64,000 nt of DNA. Origin: Deltaproteobacteria bacterium (GTDB lineage: Bacteria > Myxococcota_A > UBA9160 > UBA6930). Position 1 is the first letter of the stretch. Each line of letters begins with the position of its first letter. The notes under the pieces are model-generated. The model was not told the DNA's origin, ran no database searches, and saw only the letters and a program-made list of their open reading frames with translations. Where the stretch lies: assembly GCA_029261795.1 (NCBI GenBank), contig JAJDAP010000029.1:1-64000 (forward strand), in the 5' to 3' direction. Shown in pieces: positions 17,713 through 28,803 of this stretch. The translations under genes were made by a program, and so were the position numbers.

Positions 17713-18900
17713 CTAGAAGCGCTCGATGAAGTCCGGGGCGCCGGCGCCGCCGGCTTCCGGCTTCTCCTCTTCCATCGGGGCCGCTTCGTCTCCTTCGAAA
17801 TCGTCCCAGGAGCCGTCCGAGGTCGACGCGACACCCTTGAAGCGCAGCACGAAGTCGTCGCGGTTGCTGCAGTGCTTGAGCGCCTCGTCGTAGGTGATGA
17901 GGTCCTGCTTCACCAGATGCATCAGACTCTGGTCGAAGGTCTGCATACCGTAGGTGGTGAAGCCCTTCGAGATCGCGTCGGCGATTTCCTTGGTGCGGTC
18001 CTTGTCGCTGATGCACTCGCGCACGCGACCGGTCGAGACCATCACTTCGAGGGCCGGCACCCGGCCCTTGCCGTCGGCACGCGGTACCAGGCGCTGGGAG
18101 ACCACGGCCTTGATGATCGAGGAGAGCTGCAAGCGGACCTGCTTCTGCTGATAGGGCGGGAATACCGAGATGATGCGGTTGATCGTCTCGGTGGCGTCGA
18201 GCGTGTGCAGCGTCGACATCACGAGGTGGCCGGTCTCAGCCGCGGTGATCGCGGTCTCGATGGTCTCGAAGTCGCGCATCTCGCCCACTAGAATAACATC
18301 GGGATCCTGGCGCAAGGCAGCGCGCAGTGCGTTCGCGAAGCTCTGGGTATCGACGCCGATCTCACGCTGATTGACGACCGAGCGCCGATCCCGGATCAGG
18401 AACTCGATCGGATCCTCGATCGTCATGATGTGGCAGGTGCGATTCGAGTTGATGTGATCGATCATCGCCGCGAGCGTGGTCGACTTGCCTGAACCGGTGG
18501 TCCCGGTCACGAGTACCAGCCCGCGATGCTCCATCGCGATCTTCTCGACGACCTTGGGCAGGAAGAGCTGCTCGATCGTCTTCACGCCGAACGGAATCAC
18601 CCGGAACACGACGCCGACGGTTCCGCGCTGTTGGAACACGTTGACGCGGAACCGGCCGAGGCCGGGGATGCCATAGGCGAGGTCCGCCTCGCGGAACTCG
18701 TCGAAGCGCTGCTTCTGCACCTCGTTCATGATGCCGAGCGCGACCTGCTGCATGTCCTCGGGCAGGATGCGCTCACCGTTCTTCAACGGGACCAGGGCGC
18801 CATCGACGCGGAACATCGGCGGGAGTCCGGACTTCAAATGGATGTCAGAGGCGCCCCCTTTGAGGGCGACCTTGAGAATCTCGTCCAGCTGCAGGGCCAT
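17713..18900 (-). CDS. pilT: Type IV pilus retraction ATPase (PilT/PilU family)
   Basis: A 395-residue secretion-superfamily hexameric ATPase powering pilus disassembly and twitching motility on the cytoplasmic side of the inner membrane. It contains GASDIHLKSGLPPMFRVDG, the Walker A GTTGSGKST near residue 135, the Asp box TIEDPIEFL, DPDVILVGEMRD (Walker B region) and the His box GHLVMSTLHT. The C terminus (DQSLMHLVKQDLITYDEAL) lacks the PilT AIRNLIRE signature in an obvious form, so a PilU-type paralogue is possible; a Glu/Pro-rich tail of about 35 residues follows. ATG at 18900 has GAGGAG just upstream. No other pilus gene lies nearby. Confidence 0.93.
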   Translation of the reverse strand: MALQLDEILKVALKGGASDIHLKSGLPPMFRVDGALVPLKNGERILPEDMQQVALGIMNEVQKQRFDEFREADLAYGIPGLGRFRVNVFQQRGTVGVVFRVIPFGVKTIEQLFLPKVVEKIAMEHRGLVLVTGTTGSGKSTTLAAMIDHINSNRTCHIMTIEDPIEFLIRDRRSVVNQREIGVDTQSFANALRAALRQDPDVILVGEMRDFETIETAITAAETGHLVMSTLHTLDATETINRIISVFPPYQQKQVRLQLSSIIKAVVSQRLVPRADGKGRVPALEVMVSTGRVRECISDKDRTKEIADAISKGFTTYGMQTFDQSLMHLVKQDLITYDEALKHCSNRDDFVLRFKGVASTSDGSWDDFEGDEAAPMEEEKPEAGGAGAPDFIERF

Positions 18901-19093
18901 CAGGAACTCCTCGAGCGCACGCACCCCGGATGCGAGGCACACGCGGGCTCAAAGCACCTTTCGTCCGTTCCCAGCCGGTTCTTGAGAGCGTGGGGCCGGT
19001 TCGGGCCGGAGCTGCCCAGCGCAGGGTCCCGGTTCTGGGACCGAACAGGCCCCCGCGCCCGCCGTAGGGCGTTCTCCTGCCTCAGGACGCCAA

Positions 19094-20776
19094 TCAGGGC
19101 TCCCGCTTCGCGTGCGGGACGACCTCGAAGGAGAGTTCGGCCCGCTGCCCCTCCGAGAGGCGCGGCGCCATTCCTGTGCTGTCGACGGACCGTACTGCGA
19201 CGAGGTCCGAAGTGTGGGCGTAGCCGGCGGACCCCATGTGGAAGGTCTGTGCGCGGCGGGCGAGCACCACCCGATCGACCTCGATGGCGCGCTCGGGTGC
19301 GAGCGCATCGGAGAATGCGACCCCGTCTTCCTTGAATGAGAGTTCCCGCTCCAGGCGAAACGGGCCAGGCCGCATTGCGGTGATCAATCGGCCGATGATC
19401 GCGTTGCGAACCCAGCGGCCCAGGACCAGGCTGCGGAAGACCGTGAGGTTCAACAGCCGCAGGATCACGAAGCGGACCGGTCCGAGGACCTGCGGATCCG
19501 CCTGGGTCAGGCGGGCGCGCACGCGGAGGCCATCGGGCGCCGGCTCGATCGAGATCTCGGCGGGCTGCTGCGAGGCCCAACGCGTGCCCCCTGCCTCGAC
19601 GATGTACCCCGCGTCCTCCCATAGGATCTCGCCCGTCGCTCGATCATCGATCCGGCAGGCAGCCGCCTTGGCTCCGGCGACCACGGCATAGTAGGAATCG
19701 GTGCCCGCCGCACTGAAGCCCGACGGCCAATGTCGAACGCCCCGCAAGGCGTGGCAGGGAAGTTCGTCGATTTCCCGCGGCGATCCGGGAGCCATACAGG
19801 CCTGGAGGTACGAGAGCAGGACCACGTAGAGGTTCTGACTGTCGCTCGAACCGGGCGTGACGACGTTGTGACGATCCAACCGTGCTCGCAGGTGGGCGGC
19901 GATCGCGGCCGCTTCCCGGGAGCGCGCGGCGAGGATCTCGAATCCGGCCGGTGCCCACAGGCGCGTCTGGCGGGAGCCATAGAAACCACCGACGCTGCCA
20001 TCCTCATGGACCGCGTACTTGTAGAAGGCCACCGAGCGATCGAGGGCGGCGCCGAGTGCGTCGTCCCCGTTTCGCGTCCAGAGCCGGGCCAGGTAGTCGA
20101 TGCCGAGCGACTCGTAGCCCGGATCGAAGCCACCGTATTCGGCGAAGAAGCCGTCCGGCGACTGATGCGCGAGGATCTCGGCGACGGCCTCTCGGGAACG
20201 CGCTTCCAGATCCGGCCGATCCAGGCAATCCGCCGCCGCCGCGTAGCCGAGTGCGAACAGCGCGTGGTGATTCGAGACGAACGCGTAGTCTTCGCTCGTG
20301 CGCTGGGCAAAGCCGGCAGCGCGATCGATCGCATCACGGGCACGGTCGGACAGGCCCGGATCCAGGGCCGGTTCTGTCAGTCTCAGGGTCTCGGCGAGAT
20401 AGTAAAGTGAGGCGATCGTCCCACCGTAGTCTCGCGTGTTCGGTCCGATATGATCGAAGGCGCCATCCGGGTGCTGTCGATCCAACAGAGCCGACAAGGA
20501 TGCGCCGCACCACTCGAGAACGGCATCCGATTCGAACCACGGGCTGTCCGGCAACGGGAGCCGGTATAGCCAGGCGAGGACGCAGGTGGCCCACTGCGGC
20601 ATCAGGATCGGAAAGTCGCGAAACTTCCAGGCCCAATGATCTCGATCGAACGATCCATGGCTGGGCGAGTACGGATCCCGGTCGAGCTGGCCGAGGAGGC
20701 GAGGCACCTGGGCCAGCACGAGCGGCGCGTAGACCGCGGTTCTCGTCGGATCCAGGACGAAATCTCGCCCGTTCAA
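19094..20776 (-). CDS. Unrecognised 560-residue protein, predicted alpha/alpha-toroid plus beta domain
   Basis: I do not recognise a named family. Residues about 60-380 are rich in helices with motifs recalling six-hairpin glycosidase or polyprenyl-cyclase toroids (PDGAFDHIGPNTRDYGGT, HQSPDGFFAEYGGFDPGYES, HEDGSVGGFYGSRQT). The remainder (about 400-560) looks beta-rich, the same architecture as heparinase II/III proteins. The likely start is TTG at 20776, with GAGGAGG a few bases upstream on its strand; the frame is open to 20920 without good initiation. It is divergent from the GNAT-like gene across 143 bp. No signal peptide is apparent. A role in surface polysaccharide or lipid-linked sugar metabolism is only a guess. 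Confidence 0.7.
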   Translation of the reverse strand: MNGRDFVLDPTRTAVYAPLVLAQVPRLLGQLDRDPYSPSHGSFDRDHWAWKFRDFPILMPQWATCVLAWLYRLPLPDSPWFESDAVLEWCGASLSALLDRQHPDGAFDHIGPNTRDYGGTIASLYYLAETLRLTEPALDPGLSDRARDAIDRAAGFAQRTSEDYAFVSNHHALFALGYAAAADCLDRPDLEARSREAVAEILAHQSPDGFFAEYGGFDPGYESLGIDYLARLWTRNGDDALGAALDRSVAFYKYAVHEDGSVGGFYGSRQTRLWAPAGFEILAARSREAAAIAAHLRARLDRHNVVTPGSSDSQNLYVVLLSYLQACMAPGSPREIDELPCHALRGVRHWPSGFSAAGTDSYYAVVAGAKAAACRIDDRATGEILWEDAGYIVEAGGTRWASQQPAEISIEPAPDGLRVRARLTQADPQVLGPVRFVILRLLNLTVFRSLVLGRWVRNAIIGRLITAMRPGPFRLERELSFKEDGVAFSDALAPERAIEVDRVVLARRAQTFHMGSAGYAHTSDLVAVRSVDSTGMAPRLSEGQRAELSFEVVPHAKREP

Positions 20777-20919
20777 GGCGCCCTCCTCGCGATGCCTCTG
20801 TCCAGTCTTGCCCCGCGGGAGAATCTCGCGCCCGGGAATGGTACGAACACCCACAACGACCGTCCACCGGACCCGCCTCGAACGACCGACCCAGCCGCCA
20901 AGACACGGAGACTCCGACA

Positions 20920-21600
20920 ATGAGCGAATACGATGAGACCTCGACTGTCGAGATCGGGCCGCTTCGCCGGGATGAATGTGCCCAGGTTGCAGCGCTTCAC
21001 GAAGATTTCTTCGGCCTGGGTCGCGGCGACGGTCACTCGATCGCGATGCTCGGCCGGCGTTTCCTCGAGAACGCCTTCTACCGGCTCAATTTCGACAACC
21101 CCGTGTTCTTCGTGGACGTGGCGCGTTACCGCGGCGAAGTCATCGGCTTCGCCGTCTACTGCTCGAACCATCGAGCCGTCTTCCAGCACGGATTCCGCCG
21201 GCACCCGGTCCGCCTCGCCTACGAGATCCTCCACTCGGCAATCCGACATCCGATTCGCACCTTCCAGAAACTGGCCGGAAACCTCGCCTTCATCTTCGAA
21301 TCCCTGCCGAGCGAGACGAAGGAGATTCGCGCCTGGTTCCTGCTCCTCGGCGTGAAGGCGGAATACCGTTCACGGAAGTTCCAGGAGAGTTCGGGTGTGT
21401 GGATTGCGCGGAGCCTCGAAGACCATCTCCAGGGCGTCCTGCGCGACCAGGGATGCGACATCTACTGGTGTGCGATCGGCCTGGAGAACGGGGCCTCGAA
21501 CGGCTTCTTCGAGCGGATCGGTGCGGAGGCATTCACGGAAGCGAGCGTCCAGGGCGTCCCGTCCCGCTTCTACCGGGTCCCGTTGACACCCGGGTCCTGA
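20920..21600 (+). CDS. GNAT-like acetyltransferase-family protein
   Basis: A 226-residue protein with a likely GNAT fold: an N-terminal [21 protein letters not shown] resembling the first strand-helix unit, [21 protein letters not shown] (beta-strand with G-x-x-x-G-F), ..[20 protein letters not shown] where acetyl-CoA-binding residues are expected, and [16 protein letters not shown] (the GNAT Y-x-x-x-G-F-type C-terminal motif). The central insertion (residues 85-125, basic and aromatic) is unusual. The ATG at 20920 is the only sensible start. It is divergent from the toroid-like gene and convergent with recA; a 16-bp inverted repeat lies after its stop. Substrate unknown. Confidence 0.6.
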   Translation: MSEYDETSTVEIGPLRRDECAQVAALHEDFFGLGRGDGHSIAMLGRRFLENAFYRLNFDNPVFFVDVARYRGEVIGFAVYCSNHRAVFQHGFRRHPVRLAYEILHSAIRHPIRTFQKLAGNLAFIFESLPSETKEIRAWFLLLGVKAEYRSRKFQESSGVWIARSLEDHLQGVLRDQGCDIYWCAIGLENGASNGFFERIGAEAFTEASVQGVPSRFYRVPLTPGS

Positions 21601-21632
21601 ACGCCGCGGCTGGCGCCGCCGCGAATAGCCGG

Positions 21633-21684
21633 CGCGGCACCACCCGGGAACGGAAGCCGGAGCTACAACCCGGATGGTGCCGCG
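21633..21684. terminator. Strong hairpin between convergent GNAT-like gene and recA
   Basis: The sequence CGCGGCACCACCCGGG (21633-21648) and its inverted partner CCCGGATGGTGCCGCG (21669-21684) match at 15 of 16 positions across a 20-base loop. It sits between the stops of the two convergent genes and can act as a bidirectional terminator. Confidence 0.6.
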
Positions 21685-21687
21685 ACC

Positions 21688-22773
<1,086 letters not shown>

Positions 22774-22775
22774 GG

Positions 22776-23423
22776 TCAGCCTCTTTTCGTTTCGTTTGAA
22801 ATCAGGGGTGAGTTTTCCGGAGCCGCCGCATTGGCTGGCTCCAGGGGGAAGCTTTCGAGGGGCGCGTAGCGGGCGCCGTCGTGCTCGAGTTCGCTCTTGA
22901 AGAGCACCACGTCGCCGATCGACCACTCGGCCGGCTCCGGCGCCGGAACGTCGAGTGCGGGCAGGCGCCGGCTGCGCAAACGCCCAAGCGTGAGATGGGC
23001 CTTGAACTTCTTGCGCTCCGGCGGGAAGCCGAGTTCGACGGCAGCCTCTTCGAGTTTCCCCGCCAGCTCGGCCAGTGGATCGACCGGCGAGCAGCCGAGC
23101 ACCACGACACGTGGCCGGCGCGGCGTCGGGAAGGGCTCGGGGCCACCGAGCTTGACCGCGAACGGGGCCGTCCCGGCGAGCCGGCTGCGCAGTACCTCGC
23201 ACAGCTCGGGGAGGCCTTCGGTCGGCACGTTGCCGAGGAAGCGCAGCGTCAGATGCAAACCGTCGGGGCTCACCCAGCGCACGGCGTCGCCATCGGGCCG
23301 GCGGCGGAGCGCTTCGATCACGCTGGCCACGGGCGCCTGCAGGGCCGGCGCGAGCGGCAGGCCCACGAAGGCGCGCACGGCCGCGCCGTACTTGCGAGCG
23401 GAGATGCCGAGTTCGCCCCTCAT
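22776..23423 (-). CDS. thpR: RNA 2',3'-cyclic phosphodiesterase (2'-5' RNA ligase family)
   Basis: A 215-residue member of the 2H phosphoesterase superfamily. Both catalytic HxTx motifs are present: [10 protein letters not shown] in the first half and [11 protein letters not shown] in the second. The N terminus [12 protein letters not shown] is characteristic. The enzyme opens 2',3'-cyclic phosphates on RNA ends. The ATG at 23423 overlaps the cinA stop (ATGA), giving tight coupling, and recA follows two bases after its stop. Its place between cinA and recA is a frequent bacterial arrangement. Confidence 0.92.
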   Translation of the reverse strand: MRGELGISARKYGAAVRAFVGLPLAPALQAPVASVIEALRRRPDGDAVRWVSPDGLHLTLRFLGNVPTEGLPELCEVLRSRLAGTAPFAVKLGGPEPFPTPRRPRVVVLGCSPVDPLAELAGKLEEAAVELGFPPERKKFKAHLTLGRLRSRRLPALDVPAPEPAEWSIGDVVLFKSELEHDGARYAPLESFPLEPANAAAPENSPLISNETKRG

Positions 23424-24712
23424 CGCCCGTCCTGGTCCTTGAGGTTCAGCCAACGCGGTACTTCCCGCGGGATCTCGAGCAGCGTGCGCCGCAACCAGTC
23501 GAAGGCCATCTGCACCGTGACCTGACGATTGCGCTGACGATCGAAGGGAAACACGAACTCGTGGGCCTCGGTGCCTTCGGGCCCGGCACACGCGATCCAG
23601 ACGGTGCCCACCGGCTTCTCCTCGGTACCGCCATCCGGGCCGGAGATTCCCGTCGTCGAGAGCGCCCAGGTGGAACCGACGCGCGCACGCGCGCCCTCGG
23701 CCATGGCCCGCGCCACCGGTTCGGAGACGGCGCCATGCTCGGCCAGTAGCGACGCCGGCACACCCAGCATCTGTTCCTTCACCCGGTTCGCGTAGGCCTG
23801 GACGCCGCCCAGGAACCAGGCCGAGGAGCCGGCCACCGACGTGATGCGTTCGCCCAGCATTCCGCCCGTGCAGCTCTCGGCCACGGCAATCGTCTCGCCG
23901 CGTTCACCGAGCAGCCGGCCGATCGTGGCCTCCATGCTCTCGTCGTCGCGGCCGTAGATGAGCGCGCCCAGGCGCTTCTCGATGGCCTGGCAGGCGTGCT
24001 CGAGGTGCGCGGCCGCCTCCGCCTCGGTAGCGCCCCGCGCCACCGGGCGCAGGAAGTTGTCCGGGAAGGTCGTCCGGAAACCGAGCTGGACGTGCTCGTC
24101 CTGGGCGATGTCCTTGAGTTCGTCCTCGAGGCTCGATTCTCCGATTCCGAAGGTCCGCAGGATGGCACTGCGAACGAAGCCGCTGCCGACGGTGCCGGCG
24201 CGCGCCGCCACCCGGGGCACCACCTGCTCCACCATCATCCGATAGAGCTCGCTGGGGACGCCGGGCATGCAGAAGAAGACGGCACCGCCCCCTTCGAGCA
24301 TGCAGCCGGGCGCTGTACCGACAGGGTTCGTCAACACCTCGCAGCCAACGGGAAAGTAGGTCTGCTTCTCGTTGCTAGGCGACATCTCGCGGCCGACACG
24401 ATCGAAGAAGGCGCGCAGAGCTACCCGTGAGGGCTCGTGCTGTTCGAGCTCACGCCCGAAGGTCTTCGCCAGCACCTCGATGGTGAGATCGTCCCGGGTC
24501 GGGCCGAGGCCGCCGGACACCAACACGACGTCGGCGCGCTCGGCCGCGCGCAGGAACGCGTCGGTCATGTCGGCGGGATCATCGAGCACCGAGCAGTGGA
24601 AACGCGTGTGGACATCGATCTCGAGCAGGCGCTCGGAGAGATACGACTTGTTCGAATCGATGATCTCGCCGCGCAGCAACTCATCGCCGATCGTGATGAC
24701 TTCCGCGATCAC
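23420..24712 (-). CDS. cinA: CinA family protein (NMN deamidase / ADP-ribose pyrophosphatase)
   Basis: A 430-residue two-domain CinA. Residues 1-170 form the COG1058/MoaB-like domain: [39 protein letters not shown], and [12 protein letters not shown]. The C-terminal PncC amidase domain (about 255-420) includes [23 protein letters not shown] and [21 protein letters not shown], containing the catalytic Ser and supporting residues. It recycles nicotinamide mononucleotide in the pyridine-nucleotide cycle and is often co-transcribed with recA. It starts with GTG at 24712, overlapping the pgpA stop by four bases, and its stop overlaps thpR. Confidence 0.95.
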   Translation of the reverse strand: MIAEVITIGDELLRGEIIDSNKSYLSERLLEIDVHTRFHCSVLDDPADMTDAFLRAAERADVVLVSGGLGPTRDDLTIEVLAKTFGRELEQHEPSRVALRAFFDRVGREMSPSNEKQTYFPVGCEVLTNPVGTAPGCMLEGGGAVFFCMPGVPSELYRMMVEQVVPRVAARAGTVGSGFVRSAILRTFGIGESSLEDELKDIAQDEHVQLGFRTTFPDNFLRPVARGATEAEAAAHLEHACQAIEKRLGALIYGRDDESMEATIGRLLGERGETIAVAESCTGGMLGERITSVAGSSAWFLGGVQAYANRVKEQMLGVPASLLAEHGAVSEPVARAMAEGARARVGSTWALSTTGISGPDGGTEEKPVGTVWIACAGPEGTEAHEFVFPFDRQRNRQVTVQMAFDWLRRTLLEIPREVPRWLNLKDQDGR

Positions 24713-25287
24713 ACGGCACCTCCGGCGAAGCCCGCCGCAACGAGCCCAAGGGCGACGAGGCCGAGCACCACGGCAGCGAATGCACCCGCGATCACATCGT
24801 CCATCATCACTCCGAGTCCTCCGTGGTAGTGCCGCTCGGCCCAGCCCACCGGCCCTGGCTTACCGATATCAAAGCAGCGGAATGCGACGAATCCGGTCAC
24901 GAGCAGGATCAGCGAAAGCGGCGTGCTCCAATTCCCGGGCCCCACCACCAAGCCCAGCGGCACCAGCGGCAGGTATGTCAGCCATTGTCCGACCACTTCA
25001 TCGATCACGATGCGCCCGTCGTCCTCCACCCCAAAGGCCTGGCCCGCAAGCTCGGCGGACCAGATTCCGACCCCCAGAAGACCCAGCCAGGTCACGATCT
25101 GGAGCCCGAATGACATAGGCGAAAATAACACGAAAATCGGGATTGCGAGCGTGGAACCGAAAGTTCCTGGCGCTTTCGGCAGCAAGCCGCTGCCGAGGCC
25201 GGTGGCCAGGGCGAGCGCAAAAGCCCGCGTAGGCCCGCTGGCGGGGCCCTCGGGACCCGCAGGGGGTTCCGTGGATGTGGGGGGCAC
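24709..25287 (-). CDS. pgpA: Phosphatidylglycerophosphatase A
   Basis: A 192-residue membrane protein of the PgpA family, which dephosphorylates phosphatidylglycerophosphate to phosphatidylglycerol. Signatures are ATGLGSGLLPKAPGTFGS (about 28-45), IVIDEVVGQWLTYLPL (about 92-107) and FDIGKPGPVGWAERHYHGGLGVMMDDVIAG (about 139-168). Four hydrophobic stretches are visible. The N-terminal 20 residues are Pro-rich (PPTSTEPPAGPEGPASGP), longer than usual; the GTG at 25287 may therefore be an overextended start. It is the first gene of the pgpA-cinA-thpR-recA operon and is divergent from the HEAT protein gene across 162 bp. Confidence 0.93.
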   Translation of the reverse strand: MPPTSTEPPAGPEGPASGPTRAFALALATGLGSGLLPKAPGTFGSTLAIPIFVLFSPMSFGLQIVTWLGLLGVGIWSAELAGQAFGVEDDGRIVIDEVVGQWLTYLPLVPLGLVVGPGNWSTPLSLILLVTGFVAFRCFDIGKPGPVGWAERHYHGGLGVMMDDVIAGAFAAVVLGLVALGLVAAGFAGGAV

Positions 25288-25449
25288 GTTCGGCGTGTCC
25301 TTGGGGACCGCGAGGACGATTAGTCAGGTACCGGTGGGGGATCCGGACCCCGTCAGGGTCGCACAGGCATCTCCGAGTTTCTATGGAAGCCGCGGTGCAG
25401 CACCGAAGTCGCTTTACCTTTGCTGCCGGGGGTTCGATAGTCCCTTTCG

Positions 25450-26997
25450 ATGGACTCTACGGTGGGAAGCGAGGCTGGCGAAGCCGCACGGCGTACGGCG
25501 CCCGAACTGGCGACGCTGCTACTGGAGCTGGCACGCCTGGTGAAGGCCCGGCGCTACTACGGCCCGGGCGATTCCCGACTGGCCACGGTCTTCGAGCGCT
25601 GCATCCGGAGCTTCACGACGGACCTCGCCCGCTCGGGTGCACTGGTCGTCGAGATCGGCCCGCAGGGCTTCCGCGAAGCGGGCAGCCGCGGTGTCCTGAC
25701 CCATGAACGGCTGGCCTCCCTGCACCGGGAACTGGGCGAGCGCGGAATCCACAGCATCAGCTTCGACCCGCAGCTCGACGCCGAGGCCTTTGCCGGCTTC
25801 GCCGAAGTGCTGGCTTCCGATGCCGGCCTGGTCTCCCAGCAAGGTGGCTTCTCGGCCATGTTGGAAGCGCGCGTGCCGTTCGGAATCCGCGTCGTCGAAG
25901 CACCCGCCGAACCCCCAGTGGAACTGCCGGCAACGCCAGCAGATGCCTTTTCCGAAGGGAGCGAGGCAACGGAACCGCTGGTCGATGTTCCCAACAGCGA
26001 ACTCGCCGCCCTGCTCCACGAGCTTGGCGAGGCGGAAACCGCCAGCGTCTACGCGGACCTCGCTCGGCGCGCGACGAACCTGGCTGAACGCGCCTTCGAG
26101 GAGGGCAACACCGAGAGCTTCATCGAGGCCGTGCGCGCATTCACCGACCACGTCGATGCGAAACGCGACGAGCAGGTCGCGGACATGGCCAGGAGTTTCC
26201 TCGAAGGCCTGTCGAGTGGCCGACGCCTCGAGCATCTGATCGAGGTTGCAACCCGCGACACCAGCCTCAGCATCGACGCGATGCGCACCTTGATGATGTT
26301 AGGCGACGACACGATCCGGGACGTCGTCGCAATGGCCACCAGCGAGACCGACAATACCCGCCGAGACGGGCTCTCTTCCGTGGCGCTCGCCCTCGGCGAC
26401 CGCATTCTGCCCCCGCTCTTCGACCTGATGACACACGAGACGACGGATATCGCACGTGCGGCGGCGCGTTTGGCAGGCGCCACCCAACACCCGGCCGCCG
26501 CCCGAAAGCTCGCCGACCTGCTTCACCACTCCGATCGCGACGTCCAGGAAGAAGCGGCCCGCGCACTCGGCATGATCGGCAGTGACGACGCCATCGCCTC
26601 ATTGGCCCGCGCCGCCCGAGCGCCGGAAACCGTGGCGATGGCCATCCAGGGCCTGGCGGCCACCCAGAGCGTCCGCGCGCTAGCGCCGCTCGAACACGTG
26701 CTCGAGCGCGCCCTCGATGCCAAGGACATCGAGGGCGCCAAGGAAGTGATCCGCGCCCTCGGCCGCATGGCCGAACCCACTGCGGCTCGGCCGCTGGCGG
26801 CGCTGCTCCAACGCCGCTCGCGAATGCAACGATGGCTGCGAGATCTGAAGGTCGCCGCGATCTCGGCCCTCGCCCAGGTGCCCGGCGACGAAGCCGTCGG
26901 CGCCCTCGCCCAGGCCGCCCAGTATCGCGACGCGCAGATGCGAAACGCGGCCCAGCTGGCGCTGGATCGCCGAGCGGGGAATCGCGCCCGGAGCTAG
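25450..26997 (+). CDS. HEAT-repeat protein with shared N-terminal Y-x-x-G module
   Basis: A 515-residue protein. Residues about 20-170 form a non-repeat N-terminal region containing LARLVKARRYYGPGDSRL, then LVVEIGPQGFREAG. The rest (about 190-515) is a helical-repeat solenoid of HEAT/PBS-lyase type with units such as DVQEEAARALGMIGSDDAI and LKVAAISALAQVPGDEAVGAL. The N-terminal pattern also occurs in the HEAT protein at 40856 and in the HD-GYP protein at 39447, so the three appear to share a module. No membrane segment or signal peptide. It is probably a scaffold in signalling or assembly; the precise role is unknown. The neighbours give no hint: recA operon divergently upstream, SGNH gene convergently downstream. 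Confidence 0.7.
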   Translation: MDSTVGSEAGEAARRTAPELATLLLELARLVKARRYYGPGDSRLATVFERCIRSFTTDLARSGALVVEIGPQGFREAGSRGVLTHERLASLHRELGERGIHSISFDPQLDAEAFAGFAEVLASDAGLVSQQGGFSAMLEARVPFGIRVVEAPAEPPVELPATPADAFSEGSEATEPLVDVPNSELAALLHELGEAETASVYADLARRATNLAERAFEEGNTESFIEAVRAFTDHVDAKRDEQVADMARSFLEGLSSGRRLEHLIEVATRDTSLSIDAMRTLMMLGDDTIRDVVAMATSETDNTRRDGLSSVALALGDRILPPLFDLMTHETTDIARAAARLAGATQHPAAARKLADLLHHSDRDVQEEAARALGMIGSDDAIASLARAARAPETVAMAIQGLAATQSVRALAPLEHVLERALDAKDIEGAKEVIRALGRMAEPTAARPLAALLQRRSRMQRWLRDLKVAAISALAQVPGDEAVGALAQAAQYRDAQMRNAAQLALDRRAGNRARS

Positions 26998-27045
26998 TTG
27001 CTCTCGATTCCGAAGGCGAAGACGCTCCGGTCGACCGCCTTGGCA

Positions 27046-28221
27046 TCAATCCAGCTGAAGCGCATGCCCGTCCGATATCGAGCCTTGAATCAGCACGCCT
27101 TCGATGGCATCGGCAACCGCTGGAAGCAAGGCATCTGCTGCAAGTCGGTGGCCTTCAGCGGTCCAATGTGGGTCGCGAGGGTAGTAGAGGCTCGGGCGGT
27201 ATGAATCTCGAAACACTTCCAGGAGGCTGACCCACTTTGCGTTGCCGGCCGCAGACTCGAAGACGCGTGTCGGATGGTCCATGTCGAGTTCTCGTTTCGC
27301 AGCGCCCTCGCGGAAGTGGGGCAGCCATTCGGCCTCACTGACCTGCACATCCTGCGGTACGTCGAACACCACGTGCATCGCGCCGTGAGCGCGGGAAACC
27401 GCCGAAGCGCGCAGAATCGCATCCTCGGTCAACGACCACGCCTCCGCCATCTCACTGTTTCCGGGCTCGTAGAGCCACAGTGCGCCGGCGACTGCTTCCT
27501 CGATCTGTTGCGACCGGAAGTAGCGCTGAAGCAGCTTCGCGATGAACCGAGAACCGAGAGGCGGCTCTTCGATCCACAAGTTCGTCCTCTTCAGCACCCC
27601 GTCGGGCGTCACGCGGACCGCGTTCGTCCTGTCCGCGTAGGACACTTTCAACAGAGCGCCGTCGTCTCCGAGTTGCCATGCATGCTCTCGAATGGAAAAC
27701 ACGTGACCGGGATAGACACCTTGGAGCACGACTTGTGGCCGGTACTTCTCGATGAGTTCCCCTAGAACGATGAGCTGTTGGTCGAACGAGTAGTTGAAAT
27801 GGCCCGCGTTCAGGACTTCGACGCGTTCATCCGGGCGCAAGCGCTGGAGCGACTCCTCCAGGAGATTCGAGTAGCGCGCCTCCATTGCAACGCCCCAGCC
27901 GAAAGTGAAACTGTCACCGATCGCGAGCACGCGAAGGGTCGCCGACGGATCGGGCTCCGCGTCCCGAAGGCCCCAGGAGTTCGTCGCGACTTCCATCGCA
28001 AACTCATCGGTCTGGTACTTCTGGAGATAGTTGGCCTTGTACTTCCAGATTCGACGAGGATGCGGCTCGCTCATCGTGAACTCCTTGAACATCCGACGGC
28101 CGGAGTGCGGAGCGTCGTAGAAGACCCGCGTAGCGACCTCGAGGCCAAGTCCTACGACCAGCCACGGCAAGGACAGATAGACGACCTGTCGGTACCAGGG
28201 AACGCCTTCCCCTAGCGACAT
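27046..28221 (-). CDS. Membrane-anchored SGNH/GDSL hydrolase-family protein
   Basis: A 391-residue protein with one N-terminal membrane helix (YLSLPWLVVGLGLEVATRVF). An SGNH core follows: LRVLAIGDSFTFGWGVAME (nucleophile Ser about residue 101), LNAGHFNYSFDQQL and, near the C terminus, YPRDPHWTAEGHRLAADAL with the Asp-His pair. The RIWKYKANYLQKYQTDEF segment before the core is typical of SGNH proteins associated with exopolysaccharide acylation (AlgJ-like). The ATG at 28221 is chosen because it directly precedes the anchor; an alternative start exists 19 codons upstream. Substrate unknown; no MBOAT partner is adjacent, though one lies at 8692. Confidence 0.7.
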   Translation of the reverse strand: MSLGEGVPWYRQVVYLSLPWLVVGLGLEVATRVFYDAPHSGRRMFKEFTMSEPHPRRIWKYKANYLQKYQTDEFAMEVATNSWGLRDAEPDPSATLRVLAIGDSFTFGWGVAMEARYSNLLEESLQRLRPDERVEVLNAGHFNYSFDQQLIVLGELIEKYRPQVVLQGVYPGHVFSIREHAWQLGDDGALLKVSYADRTNAVRVTPDGVLKRTNLWIEEPPLGSRFIAKLLQRYFRSQQIEEAVAGALWLYEPGNSEMAEAWSLTEDAILRASAVSRAHGAMHVVFDVPQDVQVSEAEWLPHFREGAAKRELDMDHPTRVFESAAGNAKWVSLLEVFRDSYRPSLYYPRDPHWTAEGHRLAADALLPAVADAIEGVLIQGSISDGHALQLD

Positions 28222-28803
28222 CGGAGCTCTGGACGCACGATGAGCCCAGCTCCTTCCCAGGCGGTGTTCGCATAGCATGAGGGCATGAAGCGTAGAATGG
28301 ACGAGCCCATTGCAAGCACGGTTCCCCGGTTCACTGGCCTCGCTTCATGCGAAGCCCGCAGGCAGAATAGCGACAACGACGGCGACGAGCCTCTGCCGGC
28401 CCGGCCCCGTGCTCGCGCCCGGACTCGACGCGCAGCAGTGTAAGTCTGACTAGCTGCGCTAGTTGTTTCCGTCGACGGCAACACCGACGCTGAAGAACTG
28501 AGATGAAAAGGTCTGGCCAACTCCGTTCAACGCGCCGTGGCGACCTCGGCATCCACGTGACGAACCGCTCTGGGACCCGATCGTAGAATCACCGGACCCG
28601 TCGGACAGGCTGTCAGCAACGAAATCACCCCTTTCGGATCGCGAGCGATCGCGAGGTCGATGGACGGTGCCGGGACGGGTCCCGTCGGCGGAAACACGGG
28701 CACATCGGCCACGTCGTCCATGCCTGGAGCCCCTCTCGGACGCGCGTTGCTCGTTGCTGCTCGCGGCTGGGTTCGAGCCCCCCCGGTTCGTTAGCCTTTC
28801 CCG
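28222..28803. other. 582-bp region with no convincing gene
   Basis: Between the divergent SGNH and ruvX genes I find no credible full gene and no RNA gene. Two minus-strand fragments look faintly protein-like: a frame at 28527-28721 with VFPPTGPVPAPSIDLAIARD and a frame ending at 28459 with QTFSSQFFSVGVAVDGNN. They are in different frames and could be the decayed tail of a secreted protein gene. Promoters for the flanking genes must also lie here. Confidence 0.35.

Noticed and set aside
28527..28721. 64-codon minus-strand frame, possible small gene
   Set aside because: It has no homologue I recognise, no clear ribosome site and no conserved motif; kept only as a note on the intergenic region.
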